A DNA stretch of 64,000 bases, taken from positions 62,001 to 126,000 of the forward strand of contig JAKFFE010000019.1 of NCBI GenBank assembly GCA_036675345.1, read 5' to 3'. Position 1 is the first letter of the stretch. Every line of letters begins with the position of its first letter. This stretch comes from JALYOC01 sp036675345. Its GTDB lineage: Bacteria; Myxococcota; Myxococcia; Myxococcales; Myxococcaceae. The notes under the pieces were generated by a model. It saw only the letters and a list, made by a program, of their open reading frames with translations, ran no database searches and was not told the DNA's origin. The position numbers and the translations under genes were made by a program. Shown here piece by piece: positions 8,362 to 20,324 of this stretch.

Positions 8362-8802
8362 ATGCGCTACCCGCCTCGTTTCGGACACCTCGCCACCCGC
8401 CCGGTGGTGATCAGCAAGCTGGTCAACACCTACGCCATCGCCCACAGCATCGAGGAGGAGGAGGCGCAGGAGCGGCTGGAGCGCGCCCTGGGCGGCACCC
8501 TCCACGAGGACCTGCTGGCCGCCACCTGGGAGGCACTGTTGGGTGGCACCAAGCGGCTCGCCGAGGAGGGGCTGCTGGAGAAGGTGGCCGCCACCCTCAC
8601 CGATCGGCCGCTGCGCCGCAGCAAGGCCGCCGCCCTCAACCCGTCCTGGAGCGCGTTCCTGGTCCTGGCCGACCTGGAGGCCGGCACCGCCACCGAGGCC
8701 GCTCGCCGCGCCCTCGACAACGAGCAGGGACGGCAGATGCTCAAGAAGGGGTTGCAGGAGGCGGGCCGCTTCCTGGCCGCGGAGCTGAGCCGGGGGAAGT
8801 AG
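8362..8802 (+). CDS. Hypothetical protein, 146 aa
   Basis: Not recognised. A mostly alpha-helical, charged protein (EEEEAQERLERAL, then ALLGGTKRLAEEGLLEKVA, then LKKGLQEAGRFLAAEL) with no signal peptide, membrane segment or cysteine. Codon usage matches the neighbouring real genes (GC-rich third positions). It starts with ATG 19 bases from the divergent cNMP-binding gene, so the two share a very short promoter region, and it ends 52 bases before the FemAB-like gene. Confidence 0.65.
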   Translation: MRYPPRFGHLATRPVVISKLVNTYAIAHSIEEEEAQERLERALGGTLHEDLLAATWEALLGGTKRLAEEGLLEKVAATLTDRPLRRSKAAALNPSWSAFLVLADLEAGTATEAARRALDNEQGRQMLKKGLQEAGRFLAAELSRGK

Positions 8803-8854
8803 CCAAGCATGCGGCGCCGGACAGCGATCGTTATACGCTCGGTTCCGGTTTCCC

Positions 8855-10030
8855 GTGTCCACTCAACTCCCGTCCCAGCTGAGGGTCCACCGAGCGATCC
8901 GCGAGATTCCCAGGGAAGCCTGGGACGCGCTGGTGCCGCCGGAGGGAGTGCCCTTCCTGGAGTGGCAGTGGATCGAGGCCCTGGAGGAGAGCGGCAGCGT
9001 CGCTCCCGAGTCTGGCTGGCATCCGCACCACCTGACCCTGTGGCAGGGGAACCGGCTGGTGGCGGCGGCGCCGGCGTACCTGAAGGACGACAGCTACGGG
9101 GAGTTCGTCTACGACTTCTCCTGGGCCTCGGCCTCCGAGCGGATCGGCGTCCCCTACTACCCGAAGCTGGTGCTGGCGGTGCCGCTGACCCCGGCCACCG
9201 GACCGCGCTTCCTGGTGGCGGCAGACCAGGACCGGAAGCAGCGCCAGCGGGAGCTGATCCAGGGGGCGCTGGAGCTGGCCCGCTCGGCCAACGTCTCCTC
9301 GGTCCACGTGCTGTTCCCGCAGCAGGCCGAACTCCCGGAGCTGGAGGCCGCCGGGGCGGCGGTCCGGCTGGGGGTGCAGTACCACTGGCAGAATCACGGC
9401 TACGCGACGTTCGACGACTTCCTGCAGCGCTTCAACTCCAAGCGCCGCCACCAGCTGCGCCGCGAGCGTCGCGCGGTGGACGACCAGGGCATCACCCTGG
9501 GGATGCGGACCGGGTCCGAGCTGTCGGGGGAGGATCCCCAGCTGCTGTTCCGGCTCTATTGCTCCACCGTGGACAAGTACATGTGGGGCCGCCGCCACCT
9601 CAAGCCGGGGTTCTTCGAGCGGACCTTGAAGAGCTTCTCCCACCGGCTCCAACTGGTAGAGGCGCGCAAGGACGGTCGGCTGGTCGCCGGGGCGGTAAAC
9701 GTTGCGGGAGACAAGGTGCTGTACGGCCGTTATTGGGGTTCGTTCGAGGAGCACCCCTTCCTGCACTTCAACGTCTGCCAGTACTACCCGGTGGAGCAGT
9801 CAATCCGGCAGGGGCGCGTCCGGTTCGAACCGGGGGCGGGCGGGGAGCACAAGCTGGTGCGCGGGTTTGAACCGGCGCTGACGTACAGCGCACACTTCAT
9901 CTTCCACCCGATGCTGGACAAGGCAGTGCGCAACTTTCTGGAGGTCGAGACCCAGGCCATCCGCGACGGGCTGCCTTTGTGGCGCGCGGAGACCGGGCTC
10001 AAGGACACCGCCCCGGGCGGAGAGGATTGA
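8855..10030 (+). CDS. FemAB-like (PF04339-type) acyltransferase-fold protein
   Basis: A 391-residue protein of the FemAB_like/DUF482 group, which has a double GNAT fold. Family landmarks are WDALVPPEGVPFLEWQWIEALEESG near the start, SYGEFVYDFSWA in the first half, FNSKRRHQLRRERRA in the middle, and GRYWGSFEEHPFLHFNVCQYYPVE near the end. Related Fem proteins add amino acids to peptidoglycan precursors from aminoacyl-tRNA, but the substrate of this group is not known. Start is GTG. ClpS begins 7 bases after the stop, so the three genes femAB-like, clpS and clpA may be one transcript. Confidence 0.85.
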   Translation: MSTQLPSQLRVHRAIREIPREAWDALVPPEGVPFLEWQWIEALEESGSVAPESGWHPHHLTLWQGNRLVAAAPAYLKDDSYGEFVYDFSWASASERIGVPYYPKLVLAVPLTPATGPRFLVAADQDRKQRQRELIQGALELARSANVSSVHVLFPQQAELPELEAAGAAVRLGVQYHWQNHGYATFDDFLQRFNSKRRHQLRRERRAVDDQGITLGMRTGSELSGEDPQLLFRLYCSTVDKYMWGRRHLKPGFFERTLKSFSHRLQLVEARKDGRLVAGAVNVAGDKVLYGRYWGSFEEHPFLHFNVCQYYPVEQSIRQGRVRFEPGAGGEHKLVRGFEPALTYSAHFIFHPMLDKAVRNFLEVETQAIRDGLPLWRAETGLKDTAPGGED

Positions 10031-10036
10031 GGGGAC

Positions 10037-10375
10037 GTGGCACCGAAGGACGAACACGACGCAGGTTCAGGGGACACCGGGGTCGTCACCGAGACGCGCA
10101 CCCGGGAGCAGCTGAAGAAGCCGCCGCTGTACAAGGTTCTCCTGCACAACGACAACTACACCACCCGCGAGTTCGTGGTGGCCATCCTGCGGGAGGTCTT
10201 CCACAAGTCGGAGAGCGACGCGGTGCAGATCATGCTGCACGTACATACCCGCGGCGTGGGCGTGGCAGGCGTTTATACACATGACGTGGCCCAGACGAAG
10301 GTTCGCCAGACCGAACACCTGGCGAGGGAGCATGAGTTTCCGCTCCGGCTTTCGATGGAACCGGAGGATGACTGA
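10037..10375 (+). CDS. clpS: ClpS, ClpA adaptor
   Basis: A 112-residue adaptor that delivers N-degron substrates to ClpAP. After a disordered N-terminal 28 residues comes the ClpS core: YKVLLHNDNYTTREFVVAIL (the Asn-Asp that binds the substrate amino terminus is in HNDNY), then HKSESDAVQIMLHVHTRGVGVAGVYTHDVA. Full length, no lesion. Start is GTG. The stop codon abuts the clpA start with no intervening base, which is the classic coupled arrangement. Confidence 0.97.
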   Translation: MAPKDEHDAGSGDTGVVTETRTREQLKKPPLYKVLLHNDNYTTREFVVAILREVFHKSESDAVQIMLHVHTRGVGVAGVYTHDVAQTKVRQTEHLAREHEFPLRLSMEPEDD

Positions 10376-12685
<2,310 letters not shown>

Positions 12686-12804
12686 CCGGCGGGCGGCCGT
12701 GGGTGGCTCCCCGCTCCGTCCGGACTCCAGCTGCCAGTGGTAGTGGCGTAGCCGCCTCTGCGGGGCTCCCCGCTCCGTCCGCTTCGAGAAGGCCCAGCAA
12801 CCGG

Positions 12805-13053
12805 GTGGAGTAGTCGGCCTCGGTGGATCGGGCGGCCAGGAGTGTTCCACGCTCCGCGGCGGGCGCCAGGGAGGGTCGCTGCCTGCGAAAAGGCGGCGGC
12901 CCGGTCCGCCAACGACCGGGATCGGGTTCTGTTCTCGAAGGCGCACCGCCCAGGGCCAGTCACGAAGGACCGCGTGCCCGGTGCTCGAGGCGGGCCCGCC
13001 GCAGTGGCCTGGCCGACAGTGGCGGCCACGGCGTCTTGGCGTGCATTCCCAAG
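12805..13053. other. Non-coding stretch between clpA repeat and lipoprotein gene
   Basis: Together with the repeat this forms a gap of 368 bases after clpA. Open frames here lack codon bias and no recognisable protein, RNA or terminator with a T tract was seen. It presumably holds the promoter for the following lipoprotein gene. Confidence 0.4.
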
Positions 13054-14367
13054 ATGTCCACTTCACGCTCCATGCGCGAACCTGCTCTTTGGGCCCTGCT
13101 GTGTCTGAGCGCGTTGGGCTGCAGCCCGGGTCTGGAGGCCAAGGGGGACACCCAGCCCTGTGGTCCCTGTGGCCCAGCAGAGTGGTGCGGCGCGGGAGGA
13201 ATCCACGATCAGTGCGCCGAGCCTCCGGTCCCGGAGCAGCCGGAGTGGCTGACCCTCTTCCCCGGATGGATGCGGGGGGTGGCGGCCCTGGAGGACCGGA
13301 CGCTGTTCGCGGCGCTGGCCTCGGACGAGGGGCACCGCTTCGGGCTGTTTGACGCCCGGGGAGGGCTGCTTTGGACCCGGGCGCACCCCACCCTCTCCCC
13401 CGCGGAGTTCTCACCGGACGTTCCCCGCCGGTTCCGGGGGGAAACCCAGCTGCTGGTCCAGGGGAGCGAGTTGAACGCCATGCCCTACCCGGTGCTGGTG
13501 AGCATGGACTCCTCGGTGGACGGCAGCCACCGGCTGGCCGGCTGCGGCTCCGAGTGCAGCCTGGGGGACTTCGACCTCGACCGGACCGGACGGGTGGCCT
13601 TCATCCGCCAAACCAGCTCCGGAGGATCGAAGGCGTTCTTGCGCCAACCGGATGGGACCTTGTTGGAGATCGACCAGGTCGAGGTGCGCAACTACGCCTC
13701 CGTCGGCCCGGATCCGGTCGCCTTCGGAGGCGTGGCCTGGACCCAGGACGGAGACCTGCTGGTGGCGGGACGGTCGGAGGGACCGGCGGCCCTCACCGCG
13801 GGGGTGCGCGTGGGGGGACCCGGCATCTTCCTGCTACGGCTCTCCCCGGATGGAGCGGTTCGAGGTGTGCGGGAGTACCCGGGCGTGGAGGTGCCCCACC
13901 TCAACGGACTGGAACTTTCGGCGGATGGAACCCTGCTCCTGCTCGGGGACTTCCAGCCCGGAGGCTCGTGGGGCGCGGGGGCCATCCCCCCACACACTGA
14001 TCTCCTGTTCGCCAGCGCCGAGGGAGAGCCGCTGTCCACCGCCTCGTTCGGCACTCCCCCGGCGTCGGATCCCCACGTCCAGGTGATTGCCTGGGCGGTC
14101 AGCGACGCCGGAGAGGTCGCAGCGACCGTGCGGCACAGCTGCGGCGGATTCACCGTGCGCAAGCTGACCACCGCGGGCAGCCCGGTCTGGGACAAGACCT
14201 ATCTGCCCGAGCGGTGCCAGGGGTTGATCCACACCCCGCGGCCCGCGTTCCTGGGGGACGAGGTCCTGGTCTCCGGGACGGTGGACCACGCCCGGGTCGA
14301 CTTCGGTGCCCCGCAGGTCTCCGCCGCCGACCGCCCGGTCGGGTTCCTGATGAACCTCGGGCGCTGA
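13054..14367 (+). CDS. Lipoprotein with beta-propeller-like repeats
   Basis: A 437-residue secreted lipoprotein: leader ending in a lipobox (SALGC), then a Cys-rich segment (CGPCGPAEWC) of the type seen in myxobacterial surface proteins, and a long beta-rich body with repeating W-x-GD and GLELSADGTLLLLGDF segments suggestive of a propeller. No catalytic motif was found and the function is unknown. ATG at 13054 is used; ATG at 13072 would give a cleaner signal peptide and is equally likely. No strong Shine-Dalgarno is seen for either. Confidence 0.75.
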   Translation: MSTSRSMREPALWALLCLSALGCSPGLEAKGDTQPCGPCGPAEWCGAGGIHDQCAEPPVPEQPEWLTLFPGWMRGVAALEDRTLFAALASDEGHRFGLFDARGGLLWTRAHPTLSPAEFSPDVPRRFRGETQLLVQGSELNAMPYPVLVSMDSSVDGSHRLAGCGSECSLGDFDLDRTGRVAFIRQTSSGGSKAFLRQPDGTLLEIDQVEVRNYASVGPDPVAFGGVAWTQDGDLLVAGRSEGPAALTAGVRVGGPGIFLLRLSPDGAVRGVREYPGVEVPHLNGLELSADGTLLLLGDFQPGGSWGAGAIPPHTDLLFASAEGEPLSTASFGTPPASDPHVQVIAWAVSDAGEVAATVRHSCGGFTVRKLTTAGSPVWDKTYLPERCQGLIHTPRPAFLGDEVLVSGTVDHARVDFGAPQVSAADRPVGFLMNLGR

Positions 14368-14541
14368 GCACAGACGAAGCCACCACCGGTCCGGCGCGAA
14401 TGCGCCCAGGTGGCGTGCACCCGAAGCCCGGCAGGGGCCGCTCACGGACCAATCCTGTACCCACAGGTGCCATCCAGGGACGGCGCCCGTTCAGGATTGT
14501 GTCAGCCCCCCGTGTTGAAGTGCCGGTCGAGGGGGATACAG

Positions 14542-15507
14542 ATGCGTTGGAGCGCGCCGCTGGAGGCCAAGGCCTTTACCGAAGCCTCGCGGCAGCACGG
14601 GCTGCTGACCCGCGAGCAACTCAAGGCGCTGGGCGCCTCCGACCGGACCATCGCCCGCCGCAGCAGGGCCGGCCTCTGGGAGCGGCTGTTCCCGGGGGTG
14701 TTCCGTCTGCTCCCCTCCTCCTCCTCCGGCTGGCACCAGCGGCTGATGGGGGTGTGCCTGTGGCTGGGAGAGGACGCGGTCGTCTCCCATGCCGCCGCCG
14801 GCGCCCTCTGGAATCTGGACGGAATCGAGGAGCAGGCCATCGAGGTCAGCACCACTCGGAGAATCAACGGCCGGGCGCCCAGCGGGGTGCTGATCCACCG
14901 GGTCAGCTCGCTGCTCCGGGAGGCGGTCACCACCGTGGAGGGGATCCCGGTCACCCAGCACTGGAGGACCCTGATGGATCTGGCCCGGACCCTGCCCACC
15001 GACTCGGTGGACGCGGCGCTGGACTGCGCGCTGCGACGCAAGAAGACCAGCTTCAAGCAGCTGGGCCGGATGCTGGAGAAGGTGCAGCGCCGGGGCCTGG
15101 CGGGCCTGCGAACCTTCCGGGCCCTGCTGGCGCAGCGGCAGGGGACCGGCCCCAAGGACAGCGAGGCGGAGCGGCTGTTCTACCGCAACGTGATCGACGC
15201 CCACGGACTCCCCCGCCCCGAGCACAACTTCCGGGTCAAGGACCGCCAGGGGAAGTTCGTGGCCAAGGTGGACGCGGCCTATCCCCAGTACGGCATCGCG
15301 ATCGAGATCTACAGCAAGGCCCACCACACCGCCCCGGAGGCGGTGCAGAACGACGCCCGCCGGCAGAACGAACTGGTGATGGCCGGGATGACCCCGCTGA
15401 TCTTCTGGTGGGAGGACATCACCGCCGCCCCCTACCGGACCGCGGAGAGGATCGCCGAGGCGATCACCCTCAAGACTGGAGAGGAAGTCCTCCTCCGCAG
15501 CGACTGA
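14542..15507 (+). CDS. AbiEi/DUF559-like protein: winged helix plus PD-(D/E)xK-type domain
   Basis: A 321-residue protein. The N-terminus (TREQLKALGASDRTIARRSRAGLWERLFPGVFRL) is the winged-helix segment found in AbiEi-family antitoxins and related DUFs; the C-terminus (VDAAYPQYGIAIEIYSKAHH, then NDARRQNELVMAGMTPLIFWWEDI) matches the DUF559/Vsr-like nuclease-fold pattern with conserved D, E and K-like positions. Proteins of this architecture are often labelled type IV antitoxin-like, but no AbiEii toxin gene is adjacent. ATG at 14542 follows GAGGGGG by 6 bases, which fixes the start. Whether it cuts DNA is not known. Confidence 0.75.
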   Translation: MRWSAPLEAKAFTEASRQHGLLTREQLKALGASDRTIARRSRAGLWERLFPGVFRLLPSSSSGWHQRLMGVCLWLGEDAVVSHAAAGALWNLDGIEEQAIEVSTTRRINGRAPSGVLIHRVSSLLREAVTTVEGIPVTQHWRTLMDLARTLPTDSVDAALDCALRRKKTSFKQLGRMLEKVQRRGLAGLRTFRALLAQRQGTGPKDSEAERLFYRNVIDAHGLPRPEHNFRVKDRQGKFVAKVDAAYPQYGIAIEIYSKAHHTAPEAVQNDARRQNELVMAGMTPLIFWWEDITAAPYRTAERIAEAITLKTGEEVLLRSD

Positions 15508-15623
15508 CTCGTAGGCCAGCACCTCCAGAGGGCCCCCCCACCGCCGGCGGAGACCCAGCCGGGCACCGGCAGCCGCGACGAGGGAACGACTTCAGAGGCG
15601 CCCAGCGCCCACAACCGCCCGGT

Positions 15624-16450
15624 CTACTCCCAGAACTGCCGGTGGTTCCGGATCTGGTGTTCGTCCTTCTCGGTCAGCTCCCGACCGTGGGGGGCGCGGG
15701 CGCTGGAGCGTTCCCAGCGGGCGAACCAGCGCGCATCCAGCGGACGCGCCAGCTGCTCCAGCCGGGTGGCGGCCACGGTGGTCTCCTGTTTGAAACCGAT
15801 CGGATCCCCCACCCCCACGAAGAACCCGCCCAGCAGCAAGGAGACCCGGGTCCGGGTGGAGGCGCTGTAGGTCACCAGGAACGTGCCTTGCGGGCCCTCG
15901 CCGCACAGCCGGTGCAGCTCGGCGAACACCTCCGGGGTCCACAGGGTGGGGTTGGACTCCGGAGAGAAGGGATCGTGGAAGATCAGCTCCGGGGGCACGG
16001 TGCAGCGCAGCGCCGGCAGCAGCTCCCGGGCATCCCCCAGGTGCAGCGTCCAATCCAGCCCCTCCCGCTGGACCCGGTGCTTCTGGGCCAGCTCCTCCAG
16101 CAGGTCCCGCCACTCCACCAGATACGGGAACCCTTCCGGATCCTGCAGCCCCAGCCGCAGCGGCTGCAGGTCCACCTCGAAGCTGTGGATCTCCAGCGGC
16201 CTCCGGGTGCCGCTCTGCTTCCAGCAGGCCAGCGCGGCGGAGACGTTGGTGGCCGCCCCCAGCCCCACGTCCAGCAGGCACAGCGGCCCCGCGTCCTCCC
16301 GGGCGAAGCGCTCCGCCAGTCGGGACTGCTCCACGTAGAGGGTGGTGGCCTCGGCCCAGGGACCGACCACCGGGTGCATTACCTCTCCGTTGCCGGTGTG
16401 CCGGACGGCCCGCTGGCCGTTCTTCAAGGTGATCAGCTCGAAGTCGCCCA

Positions 16451-16451
<1 letters not shown>
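15624..16451 (-). CDS. mnmD: MnmD-type tRNA wobble-uridine methyltransferase
   Basis: A 275-residue protein matching the methyltransferase domain of MnmC, here without the MnmC oxidase domain. It uses SAM to methylate aminomethyl-(2-thio)uridine at tRNA position 34. Evidence: NGEVMHPVVGPWAEATTLYVEQSRLAERF at the start, SAM site LLDVGLGAATNVSAAL, and FHDPFSPESNPTLWTPEVF (the DPF-SP active-site segment), followed by the LVTYSASTRTRVSLLLGGFFV block. ATG overlaps the tgt stop by one base (TGATG), so the two tRNA-modification genes are translationally coupled. Confidence 0.9.
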
Positions 16452-17608
<1,157 letters not shown>

Positions 17609-17688
17609 CGGCCGCTGCTCGTATCAGAAAACCGGCCGCCGGCGCCCACCTGGAGTGAGCCCGCCCGCCCGGAGGGCGGTCTGCCGCC

Positions 17689-18927
17689 TCAGATCACCGG
17701 GCCATCCCACGGCTCCACCGGGTCCGCCTGCTTCCCCTCCTTGAGCCGCCGGTAGTCCTCCAGCGCCCGCTCCAGTCCCACGTCCTTCTTCTCCCGCTCG
17801 GAGAGGAACCACTTGTGCTCCAGGATCTCGCAATACAGCTCGCAGGGATCCTCCGGCAGCCTGGGCAGCAGCTGCAGCTTCTGGGTGGTGGGCAGGAACC
17901 GCTCGTTGAGCCACCGGTAGGCGGCGACGCTGAGCGGCACGCTGCGGTCCAGGTTCCCGCGCAGGGAGACCTTCAGCTCCTTGATCTCGTTGAGCAGCAG
18001 CTGCGCCTGGCGCTCCTCGGCGATCAGCCCGGTCAGGTTCTGCAGCAGGTGCCGGTGGTAGTCCCGGTCGGTGACCGTGGTCCGCATCCGCAGCTGGTTG
18101 CCCTCCCCGGTGGCCACCAACTCCACCTCTCCCACCGAGAAGCCCAGCGCGTTGAGGGAGCGGATCCGCTCCTGCACGGTGAAGGTGTCGGAGGGGGTGA
18201 CGAACACCTCCCGGGTGATCTCCCCCCACAGCTTCTGGTAGCGGGCGCGGATCTCCTTCCCGGTCCGGTCCACGTCCCACGGCAGCGGCTGCTGCATCAT
18301 CGCCGCCAGGTCCGCCAGCCCCCCGGCCACGTTCTCCTCCATGATGTCCAGGTCGTGCGACCGCTGACCGTGGGAGAGCTTCTCGTGCACCTCCGAGGTC
18401 TCCGCGTCCACCAGGTAGGCCTGCAGCTCCCCCGCGTCCCGGCGGAAGAGGGTGTTGGAGAGGGAGCAGTCCCCCCAGAAGCAGCCGCCCACGTGCAGCC
18501 GCACCAGCAGGATCGCCACCGCGTCGATCAGCCGCTGCCGGTAGCGCTCCAGCCCCGGCTGCATGAACAGGGTCCGGTAGGGCAGCGATCGCTCCAGGAA
18601 CTGGGTGATCAGGACGCTGCCCTCCTCCTCCGCGCCCTGGGGCCGGGTGGTGGCCAGCCCCACCGCCAGCACCGAAGGCAGCCCCCGCTCCTCCAGGGAG
18701 CGCAGGGCCTCGTACTCCCGCTTCCCGGTCCGGGTGGGCAGCTCCTTGAGCGCGTACACCGCGCTGCCGTAGCTCGCGAACAGCACCTCGTGGCGGGAGA
18801 GCCCGCGCTCCAGCTCCACCACCCGGTCCGACTTGCCCACCCACTCCCCCAGCGGCAGCTGCCAGGGCAGATCCAGGAAGTCGGGGTGGCCCTGGCGGAG
18901 GCTCAGCGAGAGCAGGCCCACCGCCAC
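17689..18927 (-). CDS. DUF4032 protein with kinase-like N-terminal domain
   Basis: A 412-residue protein of the type annotated as lipopolysaccharide-kinase-like plus DUF4032, better known from actinobacteria. The kinase-like part has VYALKELP (possible ATP lysine), LVRLHVGGCFWGDCSLSNTLF in place of the usual HGDLxxxN loop, and LVDAETSE as the metal-binding segment; the usual catalytic-loop His is Trp. DUF4032 follows (ENVAGGLADLAAMM to LEHKWFLSEREKKDVGLERAL). Start set at GTG 18927, one base after the upstream stop (TGACGTG), rather than the far GTG at 18960 inside the previous gene. Function unknown. Confidence 0.75.
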   Translation of the reverse strand: MAVGLLSLSLRQGHPDFLDLPWQLPLGEWVGKSDRVVELERGLSRHEVLFASYGSAVYALKELPTRTGKREYEALRSLEERGLPSVLAVGLATTRPQGAEEEGSVLITQFLERSLPYRTLFMQPGLERYRQRLIDAVAILLVRLHVGGCFWGDCSLSNTLFRRDAGELQAYLVDAETSEVHEKLSHGQRSHDLDIMEENVAGGLADLAAMMQQPLPWDVDRTGKEIRARYQKLWGEITREVFVTPSDTFTVQERIRSLNALGFSVGEVELVATGEGNQLRMRTTVTDRDYHRHLLQNLTGLIAEERQAQLLLNEIKELKVSLRGNLDRSVPLSVAAYRWLNERFLPTTQKLQLLPRLPEDPCELYCEILEHKWFLSEREKKDVGLERALEDYRRLKEGKQADPVEPWDGPVI

Positions 18928-18928
18928 G

Positions 18929-20233
18929 TCAGAAGCGACCGCTGAGCACGAAGCTGCCACCCTCGGGGCTGGCGGAAAGCCCCGCCACCAGGTTGGCGTA
19001 CCGGTTGGGATCCTTGCCGGTGATGAACAGGTAGCCGGCGGTGGCGGCGGAGGCCACCCCCAGCACCACCATCGACGCGGTGGCCACCTGCTGCAGCAGC
19101 AGCTGATCCCCGAAGCGCTTGGCGTCGATCTGGCACAGCGCCACGTTGCCGCCGCAGGCGCTGTAGCGGGAGAGCAGCTCCGGGTCGCTCTCCACCTCCG
19201 TCGGCAGCTGGGTCACGTTGTTGAGCGCCAGCTGCCGGGGGAGGAACTCGCGGGAGTAGAGCGGCTCGCTGCCGTAGCGATCCAGCAGGAAGCCGCCGCC
19301 CAGCAACCCCACCGCGGCGCCGGTGGCCAGCCAGGCCCCCAGCCGCAGCCGCCCGTGCCGCTCGGCGAAGGCCTCCGCGTAGTCCGGGGAGGGGATGACC
19401 AGGAACTCCTCGGTGCTGACCTGCTCCGGGTACACCCGGGTCCCGCGGCTCTGGGCAATGAAGCCGTCCTTGCGCACCTGCACCCGGTGCTGCCCCCGCG
19501 GCAGCTTCACCGCGGTCTGCATCGGGGTGCTGGCCACCAGCACGTCGTCCACCAGCACCTCCACCGCCTCCTCGTTGGTGCGCACCAGCAGCTCCCCCCG
19601 CTGCGCGTCCAACAGCGGCCCCACCAACTCCTGGGCCAGCCCGGGCAGCGCGGTGGCCACCTGCTCGATGCGGGTCACCGGCCCCAGCGACTTCTGCCCC
19701 AGCACCTTGCGATCCGAGTTGTCCAGCAGCCGGATCTCCACCCGCATCTCCTCCCCGACCCTGGACATCGTCCCCGCCACCGCGTGCCGGGCCCCGAACA
19801 CCGAACCCAGATCGCTGAAGTTGGAGGTGTCCGAGTCCACCCCCAGCAGCTGCTTGGTCCGCTCGATCGCCAGCAGCTGGCGCACGTCGGCGGCGCTCAT
19901 CACCTCGAACACCTCCAGCTCGCGCAGCCCGCGGACCACCGCCTGGCTGGCGGCCTCCGACTCCAGCTTGCCCACGCCCTTTCCCTCCAGATCGAAGGCC
20001 AGCAGGATCGGCTTGCGGTCCACCTCCACCGAAGCCGCGGGCGGGGCGGACGGCGCGGCGGCGGCGGCCGGAGGCGCAGCCACCGGGGGGGGCGCGACCT
20101 GCGTTCCAGAGGGGGAGACCGCGGGAGCAGCCACCCCGGGCGCCGGCGACGGAGGTGTTCCCCTCACCGCGGGGGTTTCCTGCGCCAAGGAGACTGCGGT
20201 CCACAGCACGGCGATCGCTACCAATGCTTTCAC
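18929..20233 (-). CDS. Exported PEGA-domain protein with two C-terminal membrane segments
   Basis: A 434-residue exported protein. Signal peptide VKALVAIAVLWTAVSLA, then a Pro/Ala-rich linker, a FlgT/CsgG-like region (LLAFDLEGKGVGKLES to VADVRQLLAIERTK-type segment), a PEGA domain near residues 225-290 (ELLVRTNEEAVEVLVDDVLV, LPRGQHRVQVRKDGF), and two hydrophobic segments near the end (AWLATGAAVGLLGGGFLL and ASMVVLGVASAATAGYLF). GTG at 20233 follows GGAGG closely and gives the signal peptide at the first residue. Architecture is common in myxobacterial envelope proteins; function not known. Coupled to the DUF4032 gene. Confidence 0.75.
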   Translation of the reverse strand: MKALVAIAVLWTAVSLAQETPAVRGTPPSPAPGVAAPAVSPSGTQVAPPPVAAPPAAAAAPSAPPAASVEVDRKPILLAFDLEGKGVGKLESEAASQAVVRGLRELEVFEVMSAADVRQLLAIERTKQLLGVDSDTSNFSDLGSVFGARHAVAGTMSRVGEEMRVEIRLLDNSDRKVLGQKSLGPVTRIEQVATALPGLAQELVGPLLDAQRGELLVRTNEEAVEVLVDDVLVASTPMQTAVKLPRGQHRVQVRKDGFIAQSRGTRVYPEQVSTEEFLVIPSPDYAEAFAERHGRLRLGAWLATGAAVGLLGGGFLLDRYGSEPLYSREFLPRQLALNNVTQLPTEVESDPELLSRYSACGGNVALCQIDAKRFGDQLLLQQVATASMVVLGVASAATAGYLFITGKDPNRYANLVAGLSASPEGGSFVLSGRF

Positions 20234-20324
20234 AACCCCTCCAGGATCCGACCGGAGGAGACTATGTCTACAAGGCTGCAACTGGTCTAGAGTTCCACGC
20301 AGGGCCGCGTCTGACGGAGTGTCT

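Noticed and set aside
9826..9836. GGTTCGAACC, a T-loop-like sequence suggesting a tRNA
   Set aside because: It lies inside the FemAB-like coding region and no acceptor or anticodon stem can be built around it.
14542..15507. Calling this an AbiE toxin-antitoxin system
   Set aside because: Only the AbiEi-like domain is present; no AbiEii nucleotidyltransferase gene lies on either side.
15508..15623. Gap between the AbiEi-like gene and mnmD as a terminator
   Set aside because: GC-rich pairings exist but no clear stem with a T tract was found.
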